42,905 nucleotides of DNA, taken from contig JBBHKE010002575.1 of the NCBI GenBank assembly GCA_037447655.1, forward strand, positions 1 to 42,905. Reading direction: 5' to 3'. The notes under the pieces were generated by a model. The model had not been told where the DNA came from and searched no databases. It worked only from the letters and a program-made list of their open reading frames with translations. This document shows positions 10,147 to 22,050 of the stretch, in pieces; position 1 is the first letter of the stretch, and every line of letters begins with the position of its first letter. A program made the translations under genes and the position numbers. This stretch comes from Zygnema cylindricum (Eukaryota > Streptophyta > Zygnematophyceae > Zygnematales > Zygnemataceae).

Positions 10147-13100
10147 TTACGCAGACTGGCCCTGTGGTATCATTGTATTTGGGAGCTCAAACTTCATTTG
10201 CCATCCCTTCACAATCATATCATCCGGATAAGATGTGTTTTTGAAACTCTGGCGGTTCTCAACATCCTGCAACATCAGGTATCATTCATGAGAATGGCAT
10301 ATTAAGTTTGGCAACAAAAATTGTAGATAAAAAAAATATACTTTTGAGGCACGAACAATTGCCAGTGAAACACCTTACTACAGAAACTCACAGGTAAGCA
10401 AACTTAAAAAAAAAAAAATAACAAAAGCAAGTTAACACGGATTTGAGTACAAACGGACCTTCTATTTACCTAGTCATAAAATTGCCGAAAGAGTAATTTG
10501 TAGCTAAGCTCACAGCTCTTGACTGATACATAAAAGCTTTTGGAACTTGCCCGGGTAGAAACATGCAATTGTTAGCCTCACAATAGTGAGAAAAGATATT
10601 TAATCCAGATTCCAAAACCATTCAAATAGCAATGGAATTCACAAGCGTAAGTTACATCTTATTGGAATACATACCTCCATGTATTTCTTCAACGCAGTTA
10701 AATTCTCAGGAAACTTGAAACCATAAAAGTGTTTTAACGACACACGTGCATGTAGGAGTTTTGGCGAAAGTGCACAATCGAGGTCTGTAAACTTTTCTCC
10801 AGCAACATATGGACCCTGAAGAAAAAAAAAAAGTTGAGAAACATAGATCAACAATAGCCAAGCTTGGGGCATTTGCACGGCTGAATTAGAGCTTTTCTAG
10901 TCATGTTGAGCTAGGTTGGTAGGTTTTGCTGTTGCGTTCGTGGTTTTTCTTTTTTGTTAGTTTGCCCCTCTCTGTGCATTAGTTTCTTTCGCATTATTAT
11001 TCATTTTAATTTGCTTTCTCCCGTGTTCAGTTTTCACTGTCGTTTTCTTTGTTTCCATGTGCTCAAATGTGTTTCCATCATGCTTTCATAATAAATCTCA
11101 GACTTTAAATTAGTTGAAAGAAAAACGGCAAAATCATCCATAAGACCATGTCTCCCAAGTGCAACAAAATATCAGCATATCTACAAGCCATACAATTAAA
11201 AACACTATCAAGGATTCAACAAGAATAGATTTATGAAGTAATAAGATATACCTTGGTTTTCAAGTGCTCGTCAAGTGTCTGAAGCTCCTTCTCAAGCTCG
11301 TGTTTGGTAGGACTGTTTGCATCTTTCGCTTGCAACCATTGTGTAAAGTTTTGGAATACTCCAGCTCCACTGCGACCAATACACCAGAGTTAAGCCAATA
11401 ACCTACTATCTGCAGTGTATATCACATTGATCCCGAATTTAAATCAGATTTATGGCATATACATGGATATAAGTACACTGCAACCAATAGTCACCCCCAA
11501 ATAAATAACAAAGTCTTCCAAAAGTGCAATGTTTTTTGCATAAAAGGGAAAATCCACAATAAAGGTTGCAGTGTAGATTACTGCTGGAACATTTACTCCC
11601 ATACCAGCATCTACTGCATATGAAACTGTGAAAAAACTAACAAGGAATAAACGCCAACCACTTGATGTGCCAGGTGATGCGAGGCGGATAAGGAATTATT
11701 CTTAAATTATTCAGTAAGAAATCTAAATCAGAGCTTAATGAAAAAAAAAAAAAAACTTAACACAGACACTGTTTTTTCATCATATTCAAAAGCTGATTGT
11801 GCATGATTCACAACTCTTAAAGGAGAACCTTGCCTTTCAAACCAAACAGAAAACACCTCATCAAAAATAAGAAGCAACACACCATCAAGGACAAACACCA
11901 AAATCCCATAGGGCACAAATCTGCTAGTTCGTGCGCATTTGCTGTGATGAAAACTTACACTGATTTTAAATTCTCGGGTCCTTTCAATGGTGAATCAGGA
12001 AACTGCTCGTCAAGATATTCGATGATCTTGTCTGAGTCTTGAACCCATTTCTGCCCATCACGAAGCACTGGCATAAGACCTGACGGGTTGTTCTCCATGA
12101 ACCTGAAATATGCAACAGACGGGTCATTATTGAATGCAAAATCAACCTATGCAACCGAGTCCTGAAGCCGCAAAACTGTTACAAAAAGAAAGGAACGCTG
12201 TCAGGCTTACCATTGTGGCTTGTCAGGTCCTTCCTGAATATAAGTTGACTTGTATGATACACCTTTTTCTGTGTAGAGGAACATCAATAGAATAGTTAGA
12301 ACATCAAGGTGACAAAAAATAAAGTGGTCTTCACAGTAGAATACACAACAAAATTAGATATGTGCTTCAACCAGCATTTATTCAATTTTCATTGACTTAA
12401 ACAATGCATTAATAACCCATATGGCTCAATGCTCAAAAATTAACAAATTCTCAACGAGTCTTTTAAGTCAGTGATGACATTTTGGTGAGGTGCTGAAATT
12501 GAATTCATATAGGCCAAAGTATCAATCAAAAACGTTGGCAACATGTAAACGCCTTACAGCAAGTCAATGTAGATGCAACCCTGACATCTACTGCTTTTAC
12601 ATAGCTCGAAAATAACATATTCGTTAATGAGCAGGTAACCCACCTTCGAGATCCATATATGTGCGTTGAGAAAAGGGGCCTGCAAATTTACATGCAAATA
12701 AGTGTGGATATGAATACTAACTTCCGGTTAATTCAGTACAAGCTGTCTTGTCAGCAATGGATGAGAGGCAATCATAACGTAGATGGAGCTACCAATAGGC
12801 TGAAACAACTATTTTGGTCGCACATGAACGCAAATCATAAACTGTCTGCCCCCCCCTCCCCCAGTTACCTTGTTGACTCCATCACAAATGCATTGAAATA
12901 TCATGTAGAATCAACAAAATAAGACAAAACCGACCCGTACACCTAAAAGCTTGATTTCTTGTCAGATATGCCTCAACTCTGAACCAATTCTCAAACACAT
13001 TCACGAGCACTTAATGCATATGCCTAGGAGCCACAAGACGTTCACACAGAATAACCATTGGTAAAGATAAATGAGACCCTATGGTTGCAGGAAAACTGGA

Positions 13101-13574
13101 CGCAAATTTTAACTTACTCGCAGCGTGTCGTTTAACGAACTCCGCAGTCTGGCTTCACTATCTTTGCTTTATTGTGTATGCTACCATCGCACTAATATTG
13201 CCAAGTAGACAAGTAGACATGGAGCAAAAGCAGCTAAATGACAGCAATTTTCAACAGCAGTTTACAAAAGAAATGAGTGTCATAAACTTACAGTCGCCTC
13301 TAACAGTACTCGGGCTGCCAGTTCCTGAGGCGGCTTTTCCAAACACCTCAATGTCGTGAGAAGCCATGGCTGACACTTCACGGACAGACGATCTCAAGCG
13401 TCTCTTGGAAAGGGAAACGTGTCCAAATGATTCGCCGCAAAGCTTTCTGTTGCAAAGTTTTGCAGTTGTGGAAAAGTTCTGCAAAAGAACCACAGAGGGC
13501 TGATGAGAGGCAGGGCGGTGAGGGAAGAGGAGAGGACTAGTAGGACGGACAGCGGAACACACACGTGCGAGCAT
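10147..13574 (-). CDS. DHAR: Glutathione-dependent dehydroascorbate reductase, probably plastidic
   Basis: Reduces dehydroascorbate to ascorbate using glutathione. Seven exons were read by eye: 13,292-13,574, 12,644-12,679, 12,211-12,268, 11,959-12,102, 11,252-11,369, 10,675-10,815 and 10,147-10,266, all with GT..AG introns and matching phases. Counted from the internal Met at 13,367, the product is 230 residues, the usual size of the mature enzyme. The glutathione-site motif GDCPFSQR is at 24-31, split by intron 1, with Cys26 the expected catalytic residue. The thioredoxin-like half is followed by the helical GST half, with GPYVAGEKFTDLD and LSPKLLHARVSLKHF in exon 6 and VKGWQMKFELP near the C terminus. 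The frame stays open upstream. A start at 13,574 adds 69 residues rich in Ser, Arg and hydroxylated residues and poor in acids, like a plastid transit peptide; a start at 13,613 is also open. Either or both Mets may be used. A dispersed repeat sits in intron 5. Confidence 0.93.
10905..11107 (+). repeat. T-rich dispersed repeat within a DHAR intron
   Basis: Located in the intron between exons 5 and 6 of DHAR. It ends CAAATGTGTTTCCATCATGC followed by TTTCATAATAAATCTC, echoing the CCATC-TTT-AATAA ends of the copies at 5,389 and 8,340. It is more diverged than the others. Confidence 0.4.
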
Positions 13575-13613
13575 TTTGAAGAAAGTGAGCGAAAAGAGGA
13601 GATGAAGAAACAC

Positions 13614-14047
13614 CTTTTTGGCTTTGTGTTGACCAGCAGCTGAGTGACATGCAATGCGAGTTCGTCGACATAAGGAACTCTTGGGAGCTGTAAATCAGCT
13701 CTTGATCGAACGCGTGGCAGAATAATCGGTAACATGATTGCGCAAGAGAATAGACAAGTGGCGACAATGGCAGCAGCTTATGTGTGAGAAGCCATAGACA
13801 GCCTTGTGGCAGGCATGCACGGAATTGACGCATGGCTTTTTGTCAGTTTGTCACACATTGCTGTTTGGACTTTGGAGTTTGGAAGATCGGACCAGACACA
13901 ATTTTGGATACGTTTTCGTACAGGTTTCATTCAAGGTATGCCATATCTCCGTACGGTTGAAGGTAAAGCTACAAGTTGCTACCAAATAATTATAAATTAC
14001 GACACGTGGAGTCTCTAGGCTAGAACAGGCGACTGTAAAGTACAGTA
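13614..14047. promoter_or_regulatory. Upstream region of DHAR
   Basis: This lies between the furthest upstream in-frame Met of DHAR and a TIR-B transposon. It should hold the DHAR promoter and 5' leader by position. No core promoter motif stands out. Overlapping minus-strand frames of about 100 codons here are not recognisable. Confidence 0.4.
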
Positions 14048-14663
14048 CACCGCGAATCGTAATTAGGGTAATGAAAAAATTAGAGTAAAAAAACCAAAAA
14101 AAACAATTAGAGTAATGAACTCTAATTTATGTGATAAAACTTTTTCACAGTCGAAGTTTACTCTAATTTATTTAAGTACTCTATATTGGGTTATGTCGGC
14201 ATTAATTATCCGCGCTGAAATTATGAACACTAAATTATGTAGACGTACAAAATCTGTCAGTCCGTATAGTTTTGACGTCATTATGACGTTAGTATTATTT
14301 GTCGCGCTGAATGTCAGTTAATGTTCACACTGACGACGATGCTGTCGACGGACGAGAGTCTTGCGAACGGCTTTTTTTCGATGTGATTGATTTTTCGTTT
14401 AGTGCGATTTCACGTGCTAGCGCGATTCTATTAAATCATAATTTGTACCTTTTTTCTTAAAAAAGTACACTTTTGCACGGTCGAACGTCGTCCGTACTCC
14501 ACACTATTTAAAACGAACCTATTTTACAATTTTTTACACTAATTAAACCATACCTAAATTAGAATAATGAAAAAATTAGAGTCATTTACTCTATTTGATG
14601 TCATAGAGTCGAAATTTCGAGCGACCGAATTAGAGTAATTTACTCTAATTACGATTCGCGGTG
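14048..14663. mobile_element. TIR-B element, complete long copy
   Basis: It starts CACCGCGAATCGTAATTAG and ends CTAATTACGATTCGCGGTG, flanked by TA. The symmetry continues outward a few bases (ACAGTA / TACTGT). At 616 bp it is the reference for the partial copy at 1-301. A TA flank at every copy fits a Tc1/mariner or Stowaway-like element, although TA could be part of the TIR. No transposase is encoded. Confidence 0.85.
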
Positions 14664-14750
14664 TACTGTAATATACAGCTCGATTTGGCGGTTTACGGTG
14701 ACACGTGTGGATTAACGCTGATAAGTGACGTAGAAAAGATTAGCCGAGCA

Positions 14751-15527
14751 TAAGGGTGTGTCCCCATGTGCATAAGTAAGGGTTTTTTTCTGTCGTTTTC
14801 CTGTAGTGTCGTACTGCCTAAGTTCCAACCGTACGAAGGAATCGCAAATTTGTAGAGTACAATTTGCGTCACACTCGAACTTAGGATGTACGAAAAATTG
14901 TCGTCTTGTGTTTTTCGACCCACTTCGACGACAAAAAACGTCATCTTCAACCTTATCTTTAAAACACATGCGCGATGTGTTTTAAAACTAGGGATTTTAC
15001 ATAAACAAATAGGAACACATATTCGCACGTGCCGTAATTTTCGAAGTATTTCACACGATTTTCAAAGACAAAGGAAAGTACTGAAAACGCTATGTTTTGT
15101 CCGTTTGCATTTAATACGACAAATAAAATTACACAATTTGTTTGGTTTTGTCCGTTTTCGTCCGGTACAGATTTTTTTTTTGCAGGGGTCTCGAAATTCC
15201 GATGCCATTTCACGTCGACAGGACAGGAGACGCAAAGGCAAATTGCAACTTCTTCAACCGTGAAACGGTACACGGTGGAAGGCGGTACGTCTACAATGTC
15301 ACGGTAAACATGCGACGTCACACAAGCAGTTCCAAAAAATAACGTCCGACAACACAGATTGTAGACGTTGACAACCGTCACAGATATTGTCGACGTATAC
15401 GATCGTCACAAACGTAACTTACGATACGTTCTTACACATAGGGACATTTGAAAAGCGGGTCCGTCGGATCCGCGCTAAAATACAAAGTAAGTTCGCTAAG
15501 TTACAAGTACATGGGGACATACCCTAA
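14751..15527. mobile_element. TTAGGG-TIR element B with central hairpin
   Basis: Left end TAAGGGTGTGTCCCCATGTG; the right end, reverse-complemented, is TTAGGGTATGTCCCCATGTA. It shares interior order with element A: TCGACCCACTT, GTCATCTTCAA, a hairpin, GCACGTG. The hairpin here is AAAACACAT-GCGCG-ATGTGTTTT at 14,961-14,983. Open frames of up to 140 codons overlap on both strands without recognisable domains. Confidence 0.65.
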
Positions 15528-15796
15528 TTCTTTGTATACGGTGTACCGTATTTCAAACATTTACAGCTGTTCTATGTATTGACGCTTCCGCTATTGGAAG
15601 CCAACTACAGTAGTCAAGCATCCATAAACTCATAAACTCATAATCAAAAGGTAAAATCAGGAATTGATCATGGCAGTGATTGTTTCGGTTGCGCACAATC
15701 ACTTACGTCACTTTGTCAAAGATTGTACGTTTTAAGTACACATCGGTACAATTAAAGTAACATTGAGTTTAATTTTAACGTTAATTTGACGGTCAA

Positions 15797-16477
15797 TTAG
15801 GGTGTACTTCCATTAGCGAAAAAGTGGGGTTTTTTACTGACGGCCGTACCGTTTCGTACAGGTTCGTACAGATTTGTTTTTTTTCAACGAAAACAACATT
15901 ACAGAAAATTGTCCAAGGTTGTAGGCGTAAACTAGGACCGTCGGATTCAATTGCACTTTTTATCCGTGAAGCCACGTCACTAATCCTACAGTTTGTTAAG
16001 ACCGTGCACAATAAGGACAGTTCTCGAATACATAACGTGTAAAAATAGGTCGCGTGGAAAAGGTAAATAGAATCCACGATGAGCGCGCGCGTATGTGCGT
16101 ACACGTCGCAAGGGCCATGTGCCTTCCGCCAGGGTGGCTGCGAATTCGCCGAAATTATCCCGTCACGCTCCCACCATCAACGTTTGCCGCCGCCTTTTTG
16201 TCGTTGCGTTTTGAAATTTTGGGTAGTACATTTAATGCACTATGTACGAGTCATTAATTACCTCCGCTGGTACAAATAGTACCTCCGCTCGTACGGATAT
16301 TGCGTTCTGACATTGCATTCGCAAATTCTTTCAAGATTTTAAGCATCGAATATTAACCTACTTGTTACCAACCAGAATGAGCCACGCAGGTTTACAGACG
16401 CGACCTAATGGAAGGCACGCCCTTCAGTAAAAGTTTCCGTACAATTACTGGGACGCCTAATGGAAGTCCACCCTTAG
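15797..16477. mobile_element. Nested TTAGGGTG-TIR element
   Basis: Starts TTAGGGTGTACTTCCATTAG and ends with the inverted CTAATGGAAGTCCACCCTTAG-type sequence at 16,457-16,477. It sits wholly inside the 15,655-17,806 region. Its terminal TTAGGG resembles the element A/B/C family but the adjoining bases differ. Open frames are short and unrecognised. Confidence 0.6.
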
Positions 16478-17166
16478 TTGAACAGCTTTGATTTTCAAAA
16501 TATTGTTACAACCGGCTAAAATTTTCCCGCGCTTGCGAACGTCGAACGTCATAAATAAAACAACATTTCACACGGCCAGACAAGGTTTACGGTAACAAAA
16601 CTGCGGCAACCACATGTAAATAAAAGTGTTGCGCCAATCACTTTCTACCTTTACGTGAGCTCCGCAGTGAGAGCACATGCTCGCTTTTAACTTGAATAAT
16701 GTTCGCCGCAAAATTGAAGAACGACGCGAAATGAAACTTGTGAAAACTGAAGTATTAGCAGTCTCGTACGGACATATTAAATCGCACGAAACCAAATATA
16801 GTCTTTGTACACTATAAAGTATAAAACTATAAAAGTACAAACTAATAAAAGTATAAAACGGACCGGCGTAAAAATATCAATTGGAACTAAATGAAAAAAA
16901 ATGCGAGTCGTCACGCGCGACCAAATCAAGCTACTCTATTTACGATTGGCGATTAATTTCAATTTTGCGGGTAAAAGTGAAGTTCCTTTAGATGAAAAGT
17001 GAGGTTGTTTACACAATTTCGGACCTCTCCGTACTACGCCGTACCTCTTATTTTGTTTATATCCGGAAAACATCATTACAAATAATCTTGCCAATATTCT
17101 CCAACAGTCTGGGAGTTAACAACGACCGTTGGATATGTTTCCGCGAAGCATTTCCTTCGATAGTTT

Positions 17167-17210
17167 ATGTAATTGGTGATGTACCTTGCGAGGTACATCA
17201 CCAATTACAT
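17167..17210. repeat. Perfect 19-bp inverted repeat, 6-base loop
   Basis: The left arm ATGTAATTGGTGATGTACC at 17,167-17,185 and right arm 17,192-17,210 are exact complements around TTGCGA. The centre CCTTGCGAGG matches the hairpin centre of TTAGGG elements A and C, suggesting this is the core of a related element whose right end is near 17,705 (ACTTTACCCTAAG). Confidence 0.9.
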
Positions 17211-17838
17211 AAAAAAATGAGCCGGGACACGTTGGATAATGAGCATACGTGTCAAAATGGCAACCAACGGAAATCAAAAAATTTCGCACACGATATGCGC
17301 ATTAAAAAATCCAACAGAAAATATAAATGAAATGTTGTAACGCACTTTCGTCACGCTATTTCTATTAGCGCCCATTCGTCACACTATTCCAGGCAACGCT
17401 CATTCGTCACGCGAAAAAACATGAACCCTAAAAAAATGAGGTGGTATTTGACAAGGCGTCTGCAAAAAGTACAAAAGTTGTCTTGAACGATGACCCGGTA
17501 CGCACGTACATGGTACGCAAATGTAGATTTTTGGTCGGTGTGAAAATCATTGACGATTTTCAGTATCAAATCTATACGTACGTGGCGCCACTCTTTTGCT
17601 AACACGTGGATTATAGACTCTGCGCAATGGAACTTCGTTCAAAGTGTAACATCTTGTAATGTTAGCCGTACGATTACATAATTTCGTAATGGAACTTTAC
17701 CCTAAGTTAAAAGCGAACATGTGCTCTCATTGCGAAGCTCACGTAAAGGCAGAAAGTGACTTTGCGCAACCAAAATAGTCACTGCCATGATCAATTCCCA
17801 AAATCTATTGCGTCGAAATTTGTATTTTAACACCGTAC

Positions 17839-18344
17839 CATAGTTAAAAAGTAGGTGAAAGTAGGCCTATACAATATGCCTATTGTATGCAAAACATACA
17901 ATATGGCCTTAAGACCCATATTGTATTGGTCGCAAAATGAAAAAAAACAGTAACAGGGTTGAGTTGCACATCGATCGATAGAGAATTAAACGTCATGTCT
18001 AAATTCTGAAAAACATTCGGACAAAAAAAATAAAATCTGTGAGTTTTGAGGTATTTTTTATATAAACCGTCAGATTCGGACGATCGGACGGCCGCTGATC
18101 AAAGTAGCGATGTAAGAAGATCACATGAAAAGCCCATTACACAACTCATTCTACGCTGTGTCAGTTCGCTGAAATTTCGTCCAGCGGCGTGCGCTGTACT
18201 ATGATCATACGTCAGATTCGTACGCTCATACAAAAGTGTGCACAAACGCACACACATACAGTATGCCTACTCTACGCGAGTTTTGTGCCAAGTTTTGTGC
18301 GCCTACTAAAGGCCTACCATAAAAACACCTACTTTTGAACTATG
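17839..18344 (-). mobile_element. hAT-like MITE, family A, copy 5, enlarged
   Basis: It starts CATAGTTAAAAAGTAGGTG and ends CACCTACTTTTGAACTATG. Flanks CACCGTAC and TACCGTAC agree at seven of eight positions, consistent with an aged duplication. It is 506 bp rather than about 280, with additional unrelated-looking sequence around 18,150-18,290 before the conserved end. It lies about 270 bp upstream of the LYR gene and may border or contribute to its promoter. Confidence 0.8.
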
Positions 18345-18614
18345 TACCGTACAAATTAACGTACGCACGAAATATGAATAAGAAATTTTAAGTTCTTCCT
18401 CTGAGAAAAAGTATCGCGCAGTTCGTGCACTCTGTTCCATGGTCTCACCTTTAACAGTTGCACTGAGAAGATCGTCACCTGGTTCTACAAAGGTAGAACT
18501 GAGCCTCTCACATACAGCCGTCACGTCCCTTTATCATTCTCTCGCTCTCCCAGTCCTAATATATTTTCCTTCTCTCTCTCCGTCTCTTGTTTGTGCGTTG
18601 TGCCCGTGGCAGCC
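18345..18614 (+). promoter_or_regulatory. Upstream region of the LYR-motif gene
   Basis: A short, CT-rich leader region (TTCTCTCTCTCCGTCTCTTG near 18,570) lies between a transposon and the start codon. Pyrimidine-rich leaders are common in plant genes. No TATA box could be assigned. Confidence 0.4.
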
Positions 18615-19232
18615 ATGCGTGAGGCTTTACAGCTCTACAGGAGGCTTTTGCGGCTGACACGTCAGCTTCCAGCCGACGCCCAGAAGTACTACCTGTCGCA
18701 TCTGCGCGAAAACTTTATCGCGTTTCGGGATGAGGCAGAGGTGACGAGAGTGCAGAGTCTAATTCAGAGGGGAGTGAAGGATGGAGAATGGATTTTAAAG
18801 AAGGTGAGGGAAGGTGGAGGGAGAAAGAGGAGCAGGTAGGGGAGAGGATAAAGTGTGAACCTATAAGTGAGCATAAAACAAGTTCACAGTATACTTGTAT
18901 TTTTTCTGTAGTAGTATTTACTGATGTGGATGTTGGTGTGAACTTATCATGTATACAAATGCACTTTCGCACTGAGAATGATCGTAACTATTAAATGCAG
19001 ATGTATACTCTTATGTAATTGTATTTTTTTATTAATACTATTTATCTCTGCACGTGCTTCTCATTTGGTTTTATTGCAGCTAGCGATTTTCTCTCTTTTT
19101 TCTTATTGAAAACAGATACGATGCCGAGTCCATTGCATGATTAACTAAGGTTTGCCGGGTGCATTTTGTTGGTGGCAGTATAATGTCGATCCTGTGAAGG
19201 CCGAATGTTTGAAGTCAGTGGGCCAACAATGA
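18615..19232 (+). CDS. LYR motif-containing protein, LYRM9-like
   Basis: A small LYR (Complex1_LYR) family protein; relatives act in mitochondria as adaptors for acyl carrier protein and Fe-S or respiratory assembly. Two exons, 18,615-18,803 and 19,179-19,232, with a 375-bp intron (AAGAAG|GTGAGG and GGTGGCAG|TATAAT), encode 80 residues, close to the usual size of LYRM9 homologues. The motif LYR is at residues 7-9 in MREALQLYRRLLRL. Then come QLPADAQKYYLSHLRENF, with the conserved Phe after the basic pair, and DGEWILKK. Exon 2 supplies YNVDPVKAECLKSVGQQ and a stop. Reading through the intron instead gives a frame ending GGGRKRSR, which loses the expected tail. An upstream in-frame Met at 18,591 would add eight residues. 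The gene is convergent with NdhM. The exact client protein cannot be told from sequence. Confidence 0.85.
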
Positions 19233-20444
19233 GAGAATGATGCGGCCTTCAAGAACCAAACTTGCACTGTCGATCAATGTAACTAGCTTCAGCTAATGTT
19301 TGGTGACAATCTTGCAGTTCTCAAATTAAGCAATTCATGCTGTTGCATAGCCATGTCTTGTCTATCGTGTCCATTTTTGAGATTTGACAGAGGTATGACT
19401 GGATGTCTTCTTAATGGTTGGTACTTTCAGTTGGACTGACAGCGTTTGCAGCTTGACTTTTTTTATTTTCTTTTTGCCTCTTTTGAAGTCTTAAGTTTGT
19501 TTTGTTTCGACTGTATTGCTACTGCAGATTCCCATTTCCAATGTGTAAAGATATTGTAGGTTTGTCACCAGATTACCAATCGGTTTATTTTTTAATGGTC
19601 CTTTGCCAGGCTGCACAATATCTGTGAGAAACAACTTGCTATTCTAGCAAATAAAATCTGTTTAACAGAGGCTTGTTGCATGCTTTTCCAATCTTCAGTT
19701 CTCATGTTGGTTATAAATAGGTTGCTGGCAGCCTGAATACAGACATGAAATGAAGTTTTTAATCTGACATGGACTCTGAAGGCATCAAATTAAGCAAAAT
19801 CGTAACAAAAAGCTGTTGTGGAAACCATAATTGTGTTAGGGTTCACAGTTACTTCAATCCGAGGGGCACACACCTTCAAATAAAGAAGTGCCATTTAATA
19901 CTACAAGGTAATGTAAGAAACAAATTTCTTCTCCATGCTCCAGTTTAGCCAATTCTTGAGGAAGTTTCAGAGGACTGTGGCATGAAAAAAATACAAGATG
20001 AAGAAGGACAAATTCATCTAAGAAGTAAAATTTGACCCGAGCATATTACATCAAAAGTGGTGTAAACTTGTAATCGCTAGAATTTAGGCCATTCATACAT
20101 TATCCAGAAAGAATAGTTTATACCTTCCACTGCATGTCTGAAAAACATAATTAAGTACCAACACTTCTTCTATTACCATTTTGTTATACAGCAGAGCTAC
20201 ACTTCCACCTCATTCACATGAAACATGAACAAAATATTACAATGAAATTGTGACAAAAATGAGGTAAGGAGATTCTCAGACTTTAACAAAGCTAATAAAA
20301 TGCCTCACTACCAAAATGGACTATATCATAATATGGGTGTCTTTGCTTTCACTCACCTCTCCCACTGCCATCATGTTAACAATTAATACTAAATGACGTG
20401 ACTTCAAATTCTATACCTACAACTGAAAAAATAGAAAAATAACA
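19233..20444. other. Convergent 3' flanks of LYR and NdhM genes
   Basis: No open frame of note. By position this holds the 3' untranslated regions of two genes that converge. An AATAAA is present at about 19,650 on the plus strand and could serve the LYR transcript. Confidence 0.5.
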
Positions 20445-22050
20445 TCAAGGATCATCATAGCGTGGTTTCCCCATGCTAAAGTTCAAGACCCTACAATCTA
20501 GGTTATATTGAATTTCTCCTGCCAGAAGCATCTTCCTTATCAAATGCTCCAAGTCAGAACCAATCAAGCGCAAGGTGTACTCCGTCATGTCAGCACCCTG
20601 AGGAAACAGAAAAACCAAAGCTAGTCAACATCTGGATACTTAAAATGTTTATGCAAAATTATTGAAGTTTTCCACCTGACATATCAATTTTCATTCAAAA
20701 TGCCATTCCACCAGCCAGTGGCCTAGGAAGCTAAAAGCACAAGTAGGTTGTGCTTTGACAAATAGCAAGAAGGCAAGCAATATCTCTTACAGTGTTGGTT
20801 ATATCCTCCGGAATTTTCTCGCTTCAAACATATAACATAACTAGTCCGGTTTTGAACAGCGAGACAATCAGAAAAGCCCCTTACGAGTCCAGACTCATAC
20901 AATTCCAGAAACGTTAAAGCCTCTCAACCTAAAGTGAAATAACTAGCCGGTTACAAACCGTAATCTAGAGGAATGACAGAAGTTCATGGGAAAGAAAAAC
21001 CGTAAAATATTTATGCAAAGCTCCTATTGACAAGCTTTGCAATGGCAAGGATGATTTGTCATTATACAGTATGTTGTAACCTAATTGCAAGTCATACAAA
21101 TAGTTAAGCCAGAAAAGTCAGATCCTAAAGGGGTATGAGCAGACATACTCGTAAGGAGTTGACATGCTGGTTTACACTAACAGAAAAAAAAATGTTGATT
21201 CAAAGCCATGCAATAACCCTAACACAATGCAGTCAAGAAACAAATTATGACAGCCAAACCATCAGCAAAGAGCTTCATGTTGGTTATTCACTCAGTGTAC
21301 ACAGATGTCTGACAAAAAGTCATTGAAATCACAATCGATTATGGAAAGAAAGAAGTCTTCATAAGAAACTGTACCGCATAGTTGTCGACTAGCTCTGCAA
21401 ATTCATCATAAACTCTCTGGAGTTTGTCCTCTGGCCAAATGAACTCGCTGTCAGGATCAACCAATATAGACAAGGTATCCATTTTTGACTGGTCCATTGC
21501 ATATGTTTCAGGGTCAATGTACCCTACGTAAATGCGAATATGTCGTGTTGTACAGCTAAGCCATCTTCCACCCTGCAAGAAGCAAACGATACATTAAACA
21601 TCCATCCACAACGTCTGAGATGCCTCGACTCCCTTCAGATTCTCAAAACAACGAGGGTCCTACCAGAAATTCATAGCTACATCAAAAATAGAATCTATTT
21701 ACACCCGAACTTTTAAGACTATGCCTTCCGATGTACAAACCGTGATCCACTTAAGATAATGACGGAAATATATGTCTCTCTTCCTATACCTGCAATAAGC
21801 CCTTCCGTTGAAGTCCCTTGTTTTGAGTTATATTCAGTTCTGCCACAGCTTGTTGTACCATGGACCCTCCACGACTACTCCCTGAACTTGTCTTTTTAAT
21901 GGACAACGTCGAAGTTTCTCCAAAGAAACAGGGTGATTCTACTACACCTAATCGAGTACATACTGACGTAGATGCAGAAGAACTCTTTCCCACGACACCT
22001 GTGTGCGGAACGCACACAGGCTGAGGAATAAAGGAGCTTAGGGCAGCCAT
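20445..22050 (-). CDS. ndhM: NAD(P)H-quinone oxidoreductase subunit M, chloroplastic
   Basis: A nuclear-encoded subunit of subcomplex A (stromal side) of the plastid NDH complex, which returns electrons from ferredoxin to plastoquinone in cyclic electron flow. Three exons, 21,790-22,050, 21,375-21,572 and 20,445-20,597, all in phase 0 with GT..AG introns, encode 203 residues. Residues 1 to about 85 are Ser/Thr-rich with few acids (MAALSSFIPQPVCVPHTG) and fit a plastid transit peptide plus linker. The core matches cyanobacterial NdhM: SCTTRHIRIYVG at 93-104, LVDPDSEFIWPEDKLQRVYD at 124-143, ELVDNYA, then GADMTEYTLRLIGSDLEHLI from 154 and NFSMGKPR near the end. Intron 2 lies just before the Gly-Ala-Asp of the conserved TEYTLRLIGSDLEH motif. 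Nothing appears broken. Its presence is the strongest sign that the host is a photosynthetic streptophyte. Confidence 0.93.

Larger units (their letters stand above)
15655..17806. mobile_element. Composite region with inverted ends, nested elements
   Basis: The left end has GGAATTGATCATGGCAGTGA at 15,660 onward, then GGTTGCGCA. The right end has the inverted form, TCACTGCCATGATCAATTCC, near 17,798, preceded by TTGCGCAACC. A further inverted pair, GAGCACATGCTCGCTTTTAA near 16,672 and its counterpart near 17,708, lies inside. The structure resembles a long-TIR element with internal insertions. No transposase is visible. Confidence 0.5.

Noticed and set aside
13394-13833. Overlapping minus frames of 98-113 codons upstream of DHAR
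   Set aside because: They are in other frames from the transit-peptide extension and have no recognised content.
14959-15381. 140-codon minus frame as a transposase fragment
   Set aside because: No DDE/D motif or zinc-finger pattern; it spans a non-coding element with many overlapping frames on both strands.
18591-18839. Unspliced 82-codon LYR frame
   Set aside because: A GTGAGG donor follows the conserved WILKK, and the exon at 19,179 restores a family-like tail. The unspliced tail is low-complexity Gly/Arg.
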